A model generated the notes under the pieces. It was given only the letters and a program-made list of their open reading frames with translations, made no database searches and had not been told where the DNA came from. This document shows, in pieces, positions 19,167 to 28,096 of a stretch of 64,000 bases of DNA. The stretch lies in assembly GCA_017599285.1 (NCBI GenBank), contig JAGFXX010000001.1, positions 1,922,001 through 1,986,000 on the forward strand, given 5' to 3'. Position numbers and translations under genes: made by a program. Source of the DNA: Cereibacter azotoformans (GTDB lineage: Bacteria; Pseudomonadota; Alphaproteobacteria; Rhodobacterales; Rhodobacteraceae). Positions within the stretch are counted from its first letter, which is position 1. Every line of letters starts with the position of its first letter.

Positions 19167-20225
19167 GTGAGCGACACGCCCCCGAAGAAACCGATGCTTC
19201 TCGACTGGGACACGCGCGAGGCGCCGCCGCCCGAGGCGCCGCGCATGGCCCGCCGTCCGCCACCGCCGCCCGAGACCGTCTCCGGGCCCACGCCGGCCGA
19301 CGTGCCCCCGGTGCCCGACCTCGACCTGCCGCAGGGGCAGGCGATGCTGGCCGCAAGCCGGATCGCCACGGTCCGCACCTCGCGGCTGGGCCGCTTTGCG
19401 GGCTGGGTGTTCGGCACGCTGCTGGTGTTCGTGCTGTCGGTGGCGGCGGTGGATTTCGTCACCTCGCTCCTGACGCGCAACAGCCTGCTGGGGGCGGCGG
19501 CCTTCGTGCTGATCGGCACCGCCGTCGTCACCGGCCTTGCGCTCGCGCTGCGCGAATGGTGGGCCTATGTCCGGCTCGAGCGGCTCGACAGCCTGCGCGA
19601 GTCCGCGATCGCCGCCCGCGCCTCGGGCGATCTGAAGGCCGCCCGCCGCGTGGTGGGGGCGCTCGAGAAGATGTATGGCCACCGGCCCGACCTGCGCTGG
19701 GGCCGCGCGCGGCTGTCCGAGCGGCAGGCCGAGGTCTTCGACGTCGACGGGCTGCTGGGGCTGGCCGAGAACGAGCTTCTGGTCTCGCTCGACCAGAGCG
19801 CGCGGCGCGAGATCGAGGCGGCCGCGCGGCAGGTGGCGGCGGTCACCGCGCTGGTGCCGCTGGCGCTGGCCGATGTGGCGACGGCGCTTTATGCCAACCT
19901 CCGCATGGTGCGCCGCATCGCCGAGATCTACGGCGGGCGCTCGGGCAGCTTCGGCAGCGTGCGCCTGTTGCGCCGGGTCTTCACCTCGCTGATCGCGGCG
20001 GGGGCGGTGGCCATGACCGACGACCTGCTCCACTCGGTCGCGGGCGGGGGGGTTCTCTCCAAGGTCTCGCGCCGCTTCGGCGAGGGGATGGTGAACGGCG
20101 CCCTGACCGCGCGTGTGGGCGTGGCCGCGATGGAGTTGTGCCGCCCGCTGCCCTTCCATGCCGCGCCGCGCCCCAAGGTCACGAACCTCATCAGCCGCAG
20201 CCTTACGGGCCTCTTCGACAGGTGA
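19167..20225 (+). CDS. YcjF/TIGR01620-family membrane protein (DUF697)
   Basis: About 352 aa. A proline-rich N-terminus (~20-60) leads to two transmembrane segments (~90-112, ~118-140) and a DUF697-type C-terminal domain with long helices. The GTG at 19167 is preferred because of the GGGAG site 8-12 nt upstream; the frame stays open to 19128. It is probably the membrane partner of the upstream YcjX-like GTPase (62-nt gap). Function remains unknown in the family. Confidence 0.85.
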   Translation: MSDTPPKKPMLLDWDTREAPPPEAPRMARRPPPPPETVSGPTPADVPPVPDLDLPQGQAMLAASRIATVRTSRLGRFAGWVFGTLLVFVLSVAAVDFVTSLLTRNSLLGAAAFVLIGTAVVTGLALALREWWAYVRLERLDSLRESAIAARASGDLKAARRVVGALEKMYGHRPDLRWGRARLSERQAEVFDVDGLLGLAENELLVSLDQSARREIEAAARQVAAVTALVPLALADVATALYANLRMVRRIAEIYGGRSGSFGSVRLLRRVFTSLIAAGAVAMTDDLLHSVAGGGVLSKVSRRFGEGMVNGALTARVGVAAMELCRPLPFHAAPRPKVTNLISRSLTGLFDR

Positions 20226-20238
20226 GGCTCCGCGCCAC

Positions 20239-20267
20239 TGGACCGGCCCTCGGGGCGCGTCTATAAG
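20239..20267 (+). promoter_or_regulatory. Predicted ileS leader promoter
   Basis: TGGACC (20239-20244), 17-nt spacer, TATAAG (20262-20267). The expected start site falls at or 1-2 nt from the ATG of the leader peptide at 20274, so its mRNA would be leaderless. Confidence 0.5.
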
Positions 20268-20273
20268 CCAGCC

Positions 20274-20324
20274 ATGAGGCATCGCATCGCGATCATCGCC
20301 CGAATTACCGGCCCGGCGTCCTGA
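20274..20324 (+). CDS. Ile-rich leader peptide of ileS
   Basis: A 16-codon ORF reading MRHRIAIIARITGPAS, with four isoleucine codons (three ATC and one ATT) among the first eleven. It precedes the isoleucyl-tRNA synthetase gene and is followed by strong alternative hairpins, which is the classical layout of ribosome-mediated attenuation: shortage of Ile-tRNA would stall the ribosome and change the downstream RNA fold. No start-codon Shine-Dalgarno is needed if the transcript is leaderless, as known for some alphaproteobacterial leader peptides. Prediction from sequence only. Confidence 0.6.
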   Translation: MRHRIAIIARITGPAS

Positions 20325-20378
20325 CTTCAGGCGCCGGGTGACGACGTTTGCGCGGCGCCAAGGCCCGGGGGGCCGCGC
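20312..20378 (+). promoter_or_regulatory. Hairpins of the ileS leader (possible attenuator)
   Basis: Hairpin 1 spans 20312-20338 (7-bp outer and 4-bp inner stem, one bulged T, loop ACTT) and overlaps the leader-peptide stop codon, where a terminating ribosome would melt it. Hairpin 2 spans 20350-20378 (outer stem GCGCGGC/GCCGCGC, GC-rich interior). The AAAGGA ribosome-binding site of ileS lies further on at about 20396-20402. There is no long U-run, so the mechanism could be termination or translational control. Confidence 0.45.
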
Positions 20379-20411
20379 CCGATCCCGCACATTCCCAAAG
20401 GACCGCATCCG

Positions 20412-23345
20412 ATGTCCGCCGACACGACCACCGTTCCCGACTACAAGGACACCGTCTTCCTGCCCGAGACCGACTTCCCGATGCGCGCGGGCCTGCCCCA
20501 GCGCGAGCCGGAATGGCTGGCGCGCTGGGAACAGATCGGGATCTACGACCGCCTGCGCGAGAAGACCGGCCGCAAGCCCTTCACGCTGCACGACGGCCCT
20601 CCCTATGCCAACGGGCACCTGCATATCGGGCACGCGCTGAACAAGACGATCAAGGACATGATCGTGCGCTCGCACCAGATGATGGGCTTTGACGCGCGCT
20701 ATGTGCCGGGCTGGGATTGCCACGGGCTGCCGATCGAATGGAAGATCGAGGAGCAGTATCGTGCCAAGGGACTGAACAAGGACGATGTGGATGTGGTGGC
20801 CTTCCGGCAGGAGTGCCGGAAGTTCGCCGAGGGCTGGGTGCAGATCCAGCGCGAGGAGTTCAAGCGGCTGGGCGTGACCGGCAACTGGGCCGACCCCTAC
20901 CTGACGATGGACTTCCATGCCGAGGCGGTCATCGCCGAGGAATTCATGAAGTTCCTGATGAACGGCACGCTCTATCAGGGCTCCAAGCCCGTGATGTGGA
21001 GCCCGGTCGAGAAGACCGCACTGGCCGAGGCCGAGGTCGAATATCACGACCATACCTCGCACCAGATCTGGGTGAAGTTCCCGGTCGTGGCGGCGGGCGC
21101 CTTCCCCGAGGCCGAAGCCTGCCTGCAGACCGAGGCGCTGGCGGCCTCGGTCGTGATCTGGACCACGACGCCCTGGACCATTCCGCAGAACCGCGCCGTG
21201 GCCTTCAACCGCGAGATCGCCTACGGCCTCTACCGCATCGAGGCGGTGGCCGAGAATGCTGCCGCGAAGGTGGGCGAGACGGTGATCGTGGCCGACAAGC
21301 TGTCGGAGGGCATCTTCAAGTCGGCCCGGATCGAGGGCGCCACGCGGCTGCGCGCCGTCTCGTCCGACGAGCTGCAGGGCTTCGTGCTGGCCCATCCGTT
21401 CCGGGGCCTCGAAGGCTCGGCGGGCGAGTGGGATTTCGACGTGCCGATGCTGCCGGGCGAGCATGTCACCGACGATGCGGGAACGGGCTTCGTCCATACC
21501 GCGCCCTCGCACGGCGACGACGACTATCAACTGGGCCTGAAGTTCGGCCTGCCCATGACCTACAACGTGCTCGAGGACGGCTCCTACCGGGCGGACCTGC
21601 CGCTCTTCGGCGGGCAGGTCATCATCACGCCCGAGGGCAAGGAAGGCCCCGCCAACGTCGAGGTCATCAAGGCGCTGGCCCGCGCGGGTGCGCTCTTCGC
21701 CAAGGGCAAGCTCAAGCATTCCTACCCGCATTCCTGGCGCTCGAAGGCGCCGCTGATCTACCGCAACACGCCGCAATGGTTCGTGGCCATCGACCATCCG
21801 CTCGACGACGGGATGGGCGAGCATGGCGACACGATCCGCAAGCGCGCGCTGCGCTCGATCGAGGAGCTGGTGAAGTTCACGCCGATCTCGGGCCGCAACC
21901 GCCTCCATTCCATGATGGAGACGCGGCCCGACTGGGTGCTGAGCCGCCAGCGCGCCTGGGGCGTGCCGCTCACCTGCTTCGTGAAGAAGGGGGCGAAGCC
22001 CACCGACCCGGATTTCCTGCTGAAGGACCCGGCCGTCAACGCCCGCATCTCCGCCGCCTTCGAGGCCGAGGGCGCGGACGTCTGGTATCGCGAGGGCTTC
22101 AAGGCCGAGGTGCTGGGCGGGCTCCACGATCCCGAGGCCTATGAGCAGATCTTCGACGTGCTCGACGTCTGGTTCGACAGCGGCTCGACCCATGCCTTCG
22201 TGCTGCGCGACCGGCCCGACGGCACCGAGGACGGCATCGCCGACGTCTATATGGAGGGCACCGACCAGCACCGCGGCTGGTTCCACTCCTCGATGCTGCA
22301 GGCCTGCGGCACCAAGGGGCGCGCGCCCTACCGGGGCGTCGTGACCCACGGCTTCACGCTGGACGAGAAGGGCATGAAGATGTCCAAGTCGCTCGGCAAC
22401 ACCGTGGTCCCGCAGGAGGTGATCGACCAGTATGGCGCCGACATCCTGCGGCTCTGGGTGGCGCAGGCCGATTTCACGGTCGATCAGCGCATCGGCAAGG
22501 AGATCCTGAAGGGCACCGCCGACAGCTACCGCCGCCTGCGCAACACGCTGCGCTACATGCTGGGCGCGCTCGGCGGTTTCTCCGAGGCCGAGCGCGTGGC
22601 CCCCGCCGACATGCCCGAGCTGGAACGCTGGGTGCTGCACCGGCTGGCCGAACTCGATACCGAGGTGCGGCGCGGCTATGCCGCCTACGACTTCCAGGGC
22701 GTGTTCCAGAAGCTCTTCACCTTCTGCACCAGCGACCTCTCGGCCTTCTACTTCGACATCCGCAAGGATGCGCTCTATTGCGACGCGGCCACCAGCCTCC
22801 GCCGCCGCTCGGCGCGCACGGTGATGGACCTGCTGTTCCACCGGCTGACCACCTGGTTCGCGCCGATCCTCGTCTTCACGATGGAGGATGTCTGGCTGTC
22901 GCGCTTCCCCGGTGCGGACAGCTCGATCCACCTGCAGGACATGCCGGATACGCCCGCCGACTGGCGCGACGAGCCGCTGGCCGCGAAGTGGGCCACGCTG
23001 CGGCAGGTGCGGCGCGTGGTGACGGCCGCGCTCGAGGTGCAGCGGACGGCCAAGGTGATCGGGGCCAGCCTCGAGGCCGCGCCGGTCGTCCATGTGCGCG
23101 AGCCCGAGGTGCTGTCGGCGCTGAAGTCGGTCGATTTCGCCGAGGTCTGCATCACGTCCGACCTGGCGCTGACCGGCGATCCGATGCCGGCCGAGGCCTT
23201 CCGCCTGCCCGAGGTTCAGGGCGTGGGCGTGGTCTTCGAGCGCGCCGAGGGCGCCAAGTGCGAGCGGTGCTGGCAGTATCTGCCGGACGTGGGCACTCAC
23301 AGGCATCCGGGCACCTGCGCCCGCTGCAACGAGGTCCTCGGCTGA
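20412..23345 (+). CDS. ileS: Isoleucyl-tRNA synthetase
   Basis: A 977-aa class I aminoacyl-tRNA synthetase that charges tRNA-Ile. HIGH is at residues 71-74 (PYANGHLHIGHALNK), the editing domain follows, and KMSKS is at 656-660. The C-terminus carries a C-x2-C...C-x2-C zinc finger (CERCW...CARCN) as in bacterial type IleRS. The ATG at 20412 has AAAGGA upstream. The 1518-codon open frame on the other strand across this gene is a compositional shadow. Confidence 0.98.
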   Translation: MSADTTTVPDYKDTVFLPETDFPMRAGLPQREPEWLARWEQIGIYDRLREKTGRKPFTLHDGPPYANGHLHIGHALNKTIKDMIVRSHQMMGFDARYVPGWDCHGLPIEWKIEEQYRAKGLNKDDVDVVAFRQECRKFAEGWVQIQREEFKRLGVTGNWADPYLTMDFHAEAVIAEEFMKFLMNGTLYQGSKPVMWSPVEKTALAEAEVEYHDHTSHQIWVKFPVVAAGAFPEAEACLQTEALAASVVIWTTTPWTIPQNRAVAFNREIAYGLYRIEAVAENAAAKVGETVIVADKLSEGIFKSARIEGATRLRAVSSDELQGFVLAHPFRGLEGSAGEWDFDVPMLPGEHVTDDAGTGFVHTAPSHGDDDYQLGLKFGLPMTYNVLEDGSYRADLPLFGGQVIITPEGKEGPANVEVIKALARAGALFAKGKLKHSYPHSWRSKAPLIYRNTPQWFVAIDHPLDDGMGEHGDTIRKRALRSIEELVKFTPISGRNRLHSMMETRPDWVLSRQRAWGVPLTCFVKKGAKPTDPDFLLKDPAVNARISAAFEAEGADVWYREGFKAEVLGGLHDPEAYEQIFDVLDVWFDSGSTHAFVLRDRPDGTEDGIADVYMEGTDQHRGWFHSSMLQACGTKGRAPYRGVVTHGFTLDEKGMKMSKSLGNTVVPQEVIDQYGADILRLWVAQADFTVDQRIGKEILKGTADSYRRLRNTLRYMLGALGGFSEAERVAPADMPELERWVLHRLAELDTEVRRGYAAYDFQGVFQKLFTFCTSDLSAFYFDIRKDALYCDAATSLRRRSARTVMDLLFHRLTTWFAPILVFTMEDVWLSRFPGADSSIHLQDMPDTPADWRDEPLAAKWATLRQVRRVVTAALEVQRTAKVIGASLEAAPVVHVREPEVLSALKSVDFAEVCITSDLALTGDPMPAEAFRLPEVQGVGVVFERAEGAKCERCWQYLPDVGTHRHPGTCARCNEVLG

Positions 23346-23456
23346 GCCGATTCCGGCGGATCTGACCCGGGGCGAGGCAGGTGCCCTCGCCCCCCAGTCA
23401 GGATCGCGCACTGGCCGTCGGGCGGACGGCAGAAGATTGTTCTGCGGACGGTGCGG

Positions 23457-24293
23457 ATGAGCCTTCCTGTCCTTCTGGCGGTCCTTTGCGCGGCCTTCCT
23501 CCATGCCGGGTGGAACGCGATCATCAAGGTCGGCACCTCGAAGGTCTCGGCCATGGTCATCCTGTCGGTGGCCGAGGTGCCGATCGGGCTGGCGGTGGCC
23601 GTCACACGGCCCTGGCCTGCGGCGGAGGTCTGGCCGTGGGTCCTCGCGGCGGGCTGCTGCCATTTTGCCTACAAGTCCTTCCTGACCTTCGCCTACGAGC
23701 ATGGCGACCTGAGCCGCGTCTATCCGATCGCGCGCGGAGCCGCGCCGATGGTCGTGGCGCTGGTGGGGGCAGCCACGCTCCCCGATGTGGTGAGCGCGGG
23801 GCAGTATGCGGGGATCGCGGTCCTCGGGGCCGGGATACTCCTCATGGCGCGCGGCGTCTTCACCTCGGGCGAGGAGCGGAGGCTCCTGCCGCTCGCGCTC
23901 GGGTCGGCGGCGGCGACGGCCTGCTACACGATGATCGACGGGCTGGGTGCGCGGGTCTCGGGGGATGCGGTGGCCTATGTGGCCTGGGTCTTCGTGGCGG
24001 ACGGGATCCTGTTCGGCGTGGGGATGGTGGCCTGGAAGGGACGGGCGCTCCTGCGCGTTGACCGCAAGGCCTGGGCCGCCGGTACCCTGGCCTGTGCCGC
24101 GTCCTACGGGGCCTATGCGATCTCGATCTGGGCCATGACGGTCGCCCCCATCGCCGTGGTGGCGGCGTTGCGCGAGACCTCGATCCTCTTTGCGGTCCTG
24201 ATCGGCTGGCTGGTCTTCGGCGAACGGATGACGCGGGACAAGGCGGTGGCCGCGGGCCTCATCGTGGCGGGCGTGATGCTCACGCGGCTCTGA
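23457..24293 (+). CDS. EamA/DMT-family membrane transporter
   Basis: About 278 aa with ten hydrophobic segments in two repeats of five, the pattern of drug/metabolite transporters. GDLSRVYPIARGAAPMVVAL matches the conserved first EamA repeat and LRETSILFAVLIGWLVFGE the second. Substrate unknown. A GTG two codons earlier (23451) is also possible. It is a single gene, unrelated to ileS upstream. Confidence 0.85.
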   Translation: MSLPVLLAVLCAAFLHAGWNAIIKVGTSKVSAMVILSVAEVPIGLAVAVTRPWPAAEVWPWVLAAGCCHFAYKSFLTFAYEHGDLSRVYPIARGAAPMVVALVGAATLPDVVSAGQYAGIAVLGAGILLMARGVFTSGEERRLLPLALGSAAATACYTMIDGLGARVSGDAVAYVAWVFVADGILFGVGMVAWKGRALLRVDRKAWAAGTLACAASYGAYAISIWAMTVAPIAVVAALRETSILFAVLIGWLVFGERMTRDKAVAAGLIVAGVMLTRL

Positions 24294-24393
24294 TTGCGCC
24301 TCGCGACGCGTCCCGCTGGCGCCCGCACAGGGCCGCGCCCTCCTGTGCAGCGTCCAGCCGCTGTGGGCCAGAGCGCGCCTGTTTCGACCGGCC

Positions 24394-25092
24394 TCAGGCC
24401 TTCGCGCGGGACGGGATGATCTGCTGCGCCACGCCCGCGAGCACGAGATAGACGGAGGTCACGACGAGGCCCCAGTGCGCCCAGCTTTCCTCGTTGAACT
24501 CGACCCAGGCGGCCCAAGCGGCGAAGAAGACCCAGGCCGCCGCGACCGGCAGCGAGACCATGCGCCAGCGCGCCGTCCGCACCGGATGGATGAACTTGAG
24601 GTTGGTGAACATGGCGAGCGTCAGCGCCAGCACGATCCCGAGGATCGTCCATTCTCCCGGCGAGATGGCGAAGAGCACGAGCACCACCATGTTCCAGCAG
24701 GCGGGAAAGCCCGCAAAGGAATAATCCTTGGTCTTCATGCGGGTATCGACGAAATAGATCGCCGAGCCATAGACGATCACGATGATGACCAGCCAACCCG
24801 TCCATCCCGTCAGCAGCCCCGACTTGAAGAGCGCATAGGCGGGTATGAAGACATAGGTGAGATAGTCGATGATGAGATCCAGCACCACGCCGTCGTAGGT
24901 CGGCCAGTTGGTCTTGACGTCATAGCGGCGGGCGAGCGGACCATCGATCCCGTCCACGAACAACGCCACGACGAGCCAGAGGAACATCAGGCTCCACTCT
25001 TCCTCGACCGCCGCCAGCATGGCGAGCATCGAGAGCACGGCCCCCGTGGCGGTCAGCAGGTGAACGGACAGGGCTTTGAGGCGTGCATTCAT
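24394..25092 (-). CDS. pcs: Phosphatidylcholine synthase
   Basis: 232 aa with about eight transmembrane segments. The CDP-alcohol phosphotransferase motif is present in the Pcs form: DGPLAR at residues 50-55, then a long spacer to G68, D72 and D76. Pcs condenses choline with CDP-diacylglycerol to give phosphatidylcholine in the inner membrane, a pathway known from Rhodobacter and rhizobia. The ATG at 25092 gives the family N-terminus (MNARLKALSVHLLTATGA). The neighbouring betC gene releases choline from choline sulfate. Confidence 0.93.
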   Translation of the reverse strand: MNARLKALSVHLLTATGAVLSMLAMLAAVEEEWSLMFLWLVVALFVDGIDGPLARRYDVKTNWPTYDGVVLDLIIDYLTYVFIPAYALFKSGLLTGWTGWLVIIVIVYGSAIYFVDTRMKTKDYSFAGFPACWNMVVLVLFAISPGEWTILGIVLALTLAMFTNLKFIHPVRTARWRMVSLPVAAAWVFFAAWAAWVEFNEESWAHWGLVVTSVYLVLAGVAQQIIPSRAKA

Positions 25093-25193
25093 CTGTCCCT
25101 CATGCCGCATCCGAAGCCATGAGGCAAGGTGGGAGGCCCCGGTGCGACACGTCCGCCCACAGGCGCAAGGCGCTTGTGGCACGGCGCGAGGGG

Positions 25194-25240
25194 GTGCCGC
25201 CCTCGGGGGCATCGAACCCCCTCAGGCGGCGCTGCCGCGG
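25194..25240 (-). repeat. REP-like palindromic repeat, family 1 copy C
   Basis: Inverted-orientation copy of the palindrome at 558-606 and 31585-31630, with one substitution in the outer arm. It lies in the 166-bp gap between pcs and betC. Confidence 0.65.
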
Positions 25241-25258
25241 CTGCGGGCCGCCCGAGGG

Positions 25259-26764
25259 TCACTCGCCGCGGGGGAAGCGCTTGCTCTCCTCCAGGATGTT
25301 CAGATCCATGTGGTTGCGCATGTAACGCTCGGAGGCCTTCTGCAGCGGCTGATAGTCCCACGGATAGTAGCCGCCCTGCCGCAGAGCCTCATAGACCACC
25401 CACCGCCGGGCCTGACTCTCCCGCACCGCCGCGTCGAAGGCGGCGAGATCCCACCGCGCCTCGGACAGCGCCCGGAGCCGGGCCAGCGTCCCGGCATGGG
25501 CGGGATCGGACGCAAGGTTCGTCCGCTCGGCAGGGTCGGCCTCAAGGTCGAACAGCTGCTCGGGATCGGCGAGGCACCGGACATGCTTCCACCGCCCGTC
25601 CCGGATCGCGACGAGAGGCGTCACCGACCCTTCGGCGGCATATTCCATCAGCACCGGCTCGGGACGCCCGGAGCCCTGCGCCAGCGGCACGAGACTGACC
25701 CCGTCGGTCCAGGGCGCGATCTCGCCCATGTCGATCCCCGCGAGCGCGCAGAGCGTGGGCGTCACGTCGATGGTCGAAACCGGCGCGTCGATCCGGCCCG
25801 CCGGCAGGCCCGGAGCCGCCATCATCAGCGGCACCCGGGCCGAGCCCTCGTGGAAGCTCATCTTGAACCACAGGCCGCGCTCGCCCAGCATCTCTCCGTG
25901 GTCCGAGACGAAGACCACGATCGCCTCCTGCCGCGAGGCGTCGAGCACCGCGAGGATCTCGCCGATCTTGTCGTCAATGTAGGAGATGTTGGCGAAATAG
26001 CCCTGACGCGCCCGGCGCACATGGTCGCGCGTGATCTCGAACGCGCCGAAATCGCAGGCGTCCATCAGGCGCTGCGAGTGGCTGTCCTGCTGGGCGTAGG
26101 GGATCGGCTCGGGCGGCTCGAGCATCGGATGATCCTCGTAGAGATCCCAGTATTTCCGCCGCGCCACGAACGGATCGTGGGGATGGGTGAAGCTGACCGT
26201 CAGGCACCAGGGCCGCGGATCGGCGCCGCGCGACAGGTCGTAGAGCTTCTGGATCGCCTGATGCGCCACGTCATCGTCATATTCGAGCTGGTTGGTGATC
26301 TCGGCCACACCGGCGCCGGTCACGGAGCCCAGGTTGTGATACCACCAGTCGATCCGCTCGCCCGGCTTGCGGTAGTCCGGCGTCCAGCCGAAATCGGCCG
26401 GGTAGATGTCGGTGGTCAACCGCTCCTCGAACCCGTGGAGCTGGTCGGGGCCCACGAAATGCATCTTGCCCGAAAGGGTCGTCTGGTAGCCCGCGCGCCG
26501 CAGATGGTGGGCAAAGGTCGGGATGTCCGAGGCGAATTCGGCCGCATTGTCATAGACGCGGGTCCGCGAGGGCAGCTGGCCGGACATGAAGGAGGCGCGG
26601 GCGGGCGCGCAGAGCGGGCTGGCCGTGTAGCTGTTCGCGAACCGCGTCGATCGCTCGGCCAGCCGCTTCAGGTTCGGCGCGTGCAGCCAGTCGGCCGGCC
26701 CGTCGGGGAAGAGCGTCCCGTTGAGCTGATCGACCATCAGGATGAGGATGTTGGGCTTTGTCAT
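25259..26764 (-). CDS. betC: Choline-sulfatase
   Basis: 501 aa of the sulfatase family. The modification motif C-x-P-x-R is CAPAR at residues 52-56; the Cys becomes formylglycine, the active-site nucleophile. The start NILILMVDQLNG holds metal-binding residues, and the blocks SGKMHFVGPDQLHGFEERLTTDIYPADFGW are typical of BetC, which hydrolyses choline-O-sulfate to choline and sulfate in the cytoplasm. The ATG at 26764 is the family start; an upstream in-frame extension to 26953 has no similarity. Confidence 0.9.
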   Translation of the reverse strand: MTKPNILILMVDQLNGTLFPDGPADWLHAPNLKRLAERSTRFANSYTASPLCAPARASFMSGQLPSRTRVYDNAAEFASDIPTFAHHLRRAGYQTTLSGKMHFVGPDQLHGFEERLTTDIYPADFGWTPDYRKPGERIDWWYHNLGSVTGAGVAEITNQLEYDDDVAHQAIQKLYDLSRGADPRPWCLTVSFTHPHDPFVARRKYWDLYEDHPMLEPPEPIPYAQQDSHSQRLMDACDFGAFEITRDHVRRARQGYFANISYIDDKIGEILAVLDASRQEAIVVFVSDHGEMLGERGLWFKMSFHEGSARVPLMMAAPGLPAGRIDAPVSTIDVTPTLCALAGIDMGEIAPWTDGVSLVPLAQGSGRPEPVLMEYAAEGSVTPLVAIRDGRWKHVRCLADPEQLFDLEADPAERTNLASDPAHAGTLARLRALSEARWDLAAFDAAVRESQARRWVVYEALRQGGYYPWDYQPLQKASERYMRNHMDLNILEESKRFPRGE

Positions 26765-26953
26765 GAAGGGCCTTCCTGGACTGTCTCGGGAACTCCTGCC
26801 CCGCCTCGGCAGGACCGTCTGTTCCGCAGGCGACCTGTTGGCGCCGGCTTCACCGCACCCGGACGGCCCTGCCCGCCCTGGCGGGTGCCCTATCCGGGGA
26901 CAGCCGGAAGGTCGGGACGAGAGCCTGCCGCTCGATCGACCCCGCCTTTCCAT

Positions 26954-26985
26954 GCCAAAGGGCGGGCTTGCGCCCGCCCTTTGGC
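26954..26985 (-). terminator. Rho-independent-type terminator after the cold-shock gene
   Basis: A perfect 14-bp stem beginning GCCAAAGGGC with a 4-nt loop, 16 nt beyond the stop codon of the csp gene on the same strand. It isolates csp from betC. Confidence 0.75.
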
Positions 26986-27001
26986 TGCCGAGGACGGATC
27001 C

Positions 27002-27208
27002 TCAGGCGATCGAGATGTTCGTCGCCGATTCGCGGCCGTCGCGGCCCGACTCGATGTCGAAGGTCACGGCCTGGCCGTCGTTGAGGGCGCGGATGCCGGC
27101 GCGCTCGAGGGCGGTGATGTGGACGAACACGTCCTTCTTGCCGCCTTCAGGGGCGATGAAGCCGTAGCCCTTGGTGGCGTTGAACCATTTCACGGTGCCT
27201 TTGGCCAT
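27002..27208 (-). CDS. Cold-shock domain protein (CspA family)
   Basis: 68 aa, a single cold-shock domain. The start MAKGTVKWFNATKGYGFI contains RNP1 (KGYGFI) and VFVHI is RNP2. It binds single-stranded RNA or DNA and acts as an RNA chaperone. It has its own promoter, a leader of ~115 nt and a strong terminator, so it is monocistronic. Which paralogue of the species it is cannot be told. Confidence 0.95.
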   Translation of the reverse strand: MAKGTVKWFNATKGYGFIAPEGGKKDVFVHITALERAGIRALNDGQAVTFDIESGRDGRESATNISIA

Positions 27209-27330
27209 CGTGTTGTCTCCTGTTCATGTGCCGCCCGCGGAAGTGCGGCGGCTCGGCTCAGTCAGGGCAAGATCGAAGGACTGTTGCCGGCGAGGGAGAC
27301 AGTGGTCGATAAAGATAACGTCGCGGCCGG

Positions 27331-27359
27331 AATTATGACAAAATATTCGCCGCGTTCAA
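27331..27359 (-). promoter_or_regulatory. Predicted csp promoter
   Basis: Read on the minus strand: TTGAAC (27354-27359), 17-nt spacer, ATAATT (27331-27336). Transcription would begin near 27324 and leave a ~115-nt 5' leader, in keeping with cold-shock mRNAs. Confidence 0.6.
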
Positions 27360-27459
27360 CAGGAATTGCGAGGTCTGGCAGAAGGTCGCTGGTGCGTCGC
27401 ATTGGCAGCGGCGAAGGCAGGCGCTAGGCTCGCCGCAAAAGACAGTCTGGAGGCTGAGA

Positions 27460-27750
27460 ATGACCTGGGGAACATTGATGAGCCGCGCCCACGGAATGTG
27501 CGAGTTCTGCGGCGGCATGGACGACTGCCTGCCGGTCGAGGTCGAAGGAGCGGGTGAAATGCTCGTCTGCGCCGTCTGCGACAGCGATCCGCCGGTCGAG
27601 CATTGGCGCTGCCTGGAGGCGGCCTCGCGGTCGGATGTCCCCGAGGTTCAGGTTGCGGTCTGGCGCAAGCTGGGCGCGATCGAAACCCCGTGGGCGGCCG
27701 AGATCAGGTCGCGGATGACGCTTCTGCCCGAAGCGCAGGCGCTGGTCTGA
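27460..27750 (+). CDS. PhnA-like zinc-ribbon protein, short form
   Basis: 96 aa. An N-terminal C-x2-C (CEFCG) pairs with CAVC about 25 residues on, and the block VEHWRCLEAASRSDVPEVQVAVWRKL matches the conserved middle of PhnA proteins. The usual C-terminal PhnA domain is absent, so this is a shortened form. PhnA is not required for phosphonate use despite its name, and its role is unclear. Diverges from the cold-shock gene. Confidence 0.7.
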   Translation: MTWGTLMSRAHGMCEFCGGMDDCLPVEVEGAGEMLVCAVCDSDPPVEHWRCLEAASRSDVPEVQVAVWRKLGAIETPWAAEIRSRMTLLPEAQALV

Positions 27751-27794
27751 GGGGTTCAGGCCCGGACCGGATCCGGGCCACTCCCCTGCCCCGC

Positions 27795-27953
27795 TCAGAT
27801 GCGTCCGGTGAGGACGAGGACCAGCACGATCAGGACGACGACCCCGACGGCGCCCGAGGGGCCATAGCCCCAGGTGCGGGAATAGCCCCAGTTGGGCAAT
27901 GCGCCGATCAGAATCAGGATCAGGATGATCAGCAGAATGGTCGAAACCGTCAT
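27795..27953 (-). CDS. DUF3309 family small membrane protein
   Basis: 52 aa: two hydrophobic segments flanking the conserved GALPNWGYSRTWGYGPSG motif, ending VLVLTGRI. This is the whole DUF3309 family pattern. Function unknown; members are often stress- or envelope-associated by context. The ATG at 27953 is chosen because the upstream in-frame part is unrelated. Confidence 0.8.
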   Translation of the reverse strand: MTVSTILLIILILILIGALPNWGYSRTWGYGPSGAVGVVVLIVLVLVLTGRI

Positions 27954-28096
27954 GGCGTCCTCTCTGGCCGGGGCTGTTTTCCGGCCAACGCCCTCACGCC
28001 GCACCGGTTCCGGGGCGTCGCGACGCATTCACGTTGTTGAATGTGGCGGCGAGGCCTGTTAGGCTGGCATTCTCAACCCTGTCAAGGAATGGCCCG

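Noticed and set aside
20226..20411. T-box riboswitch upstream of ileS
   Set aside because: No T-box consensus bulge or specifier-loop architecture is visible; a coding leader with Ile codons explains the region better.
19146..23702. A 1518-codon open frame antisense to ileS and the YcjF-like gene
   Set aside because: It is the mirror frame of GC-rich codons; protein is low-complexity His/Arg/Gly/Leu-rich with no domain, while ileS on the other strand is unmistakable.
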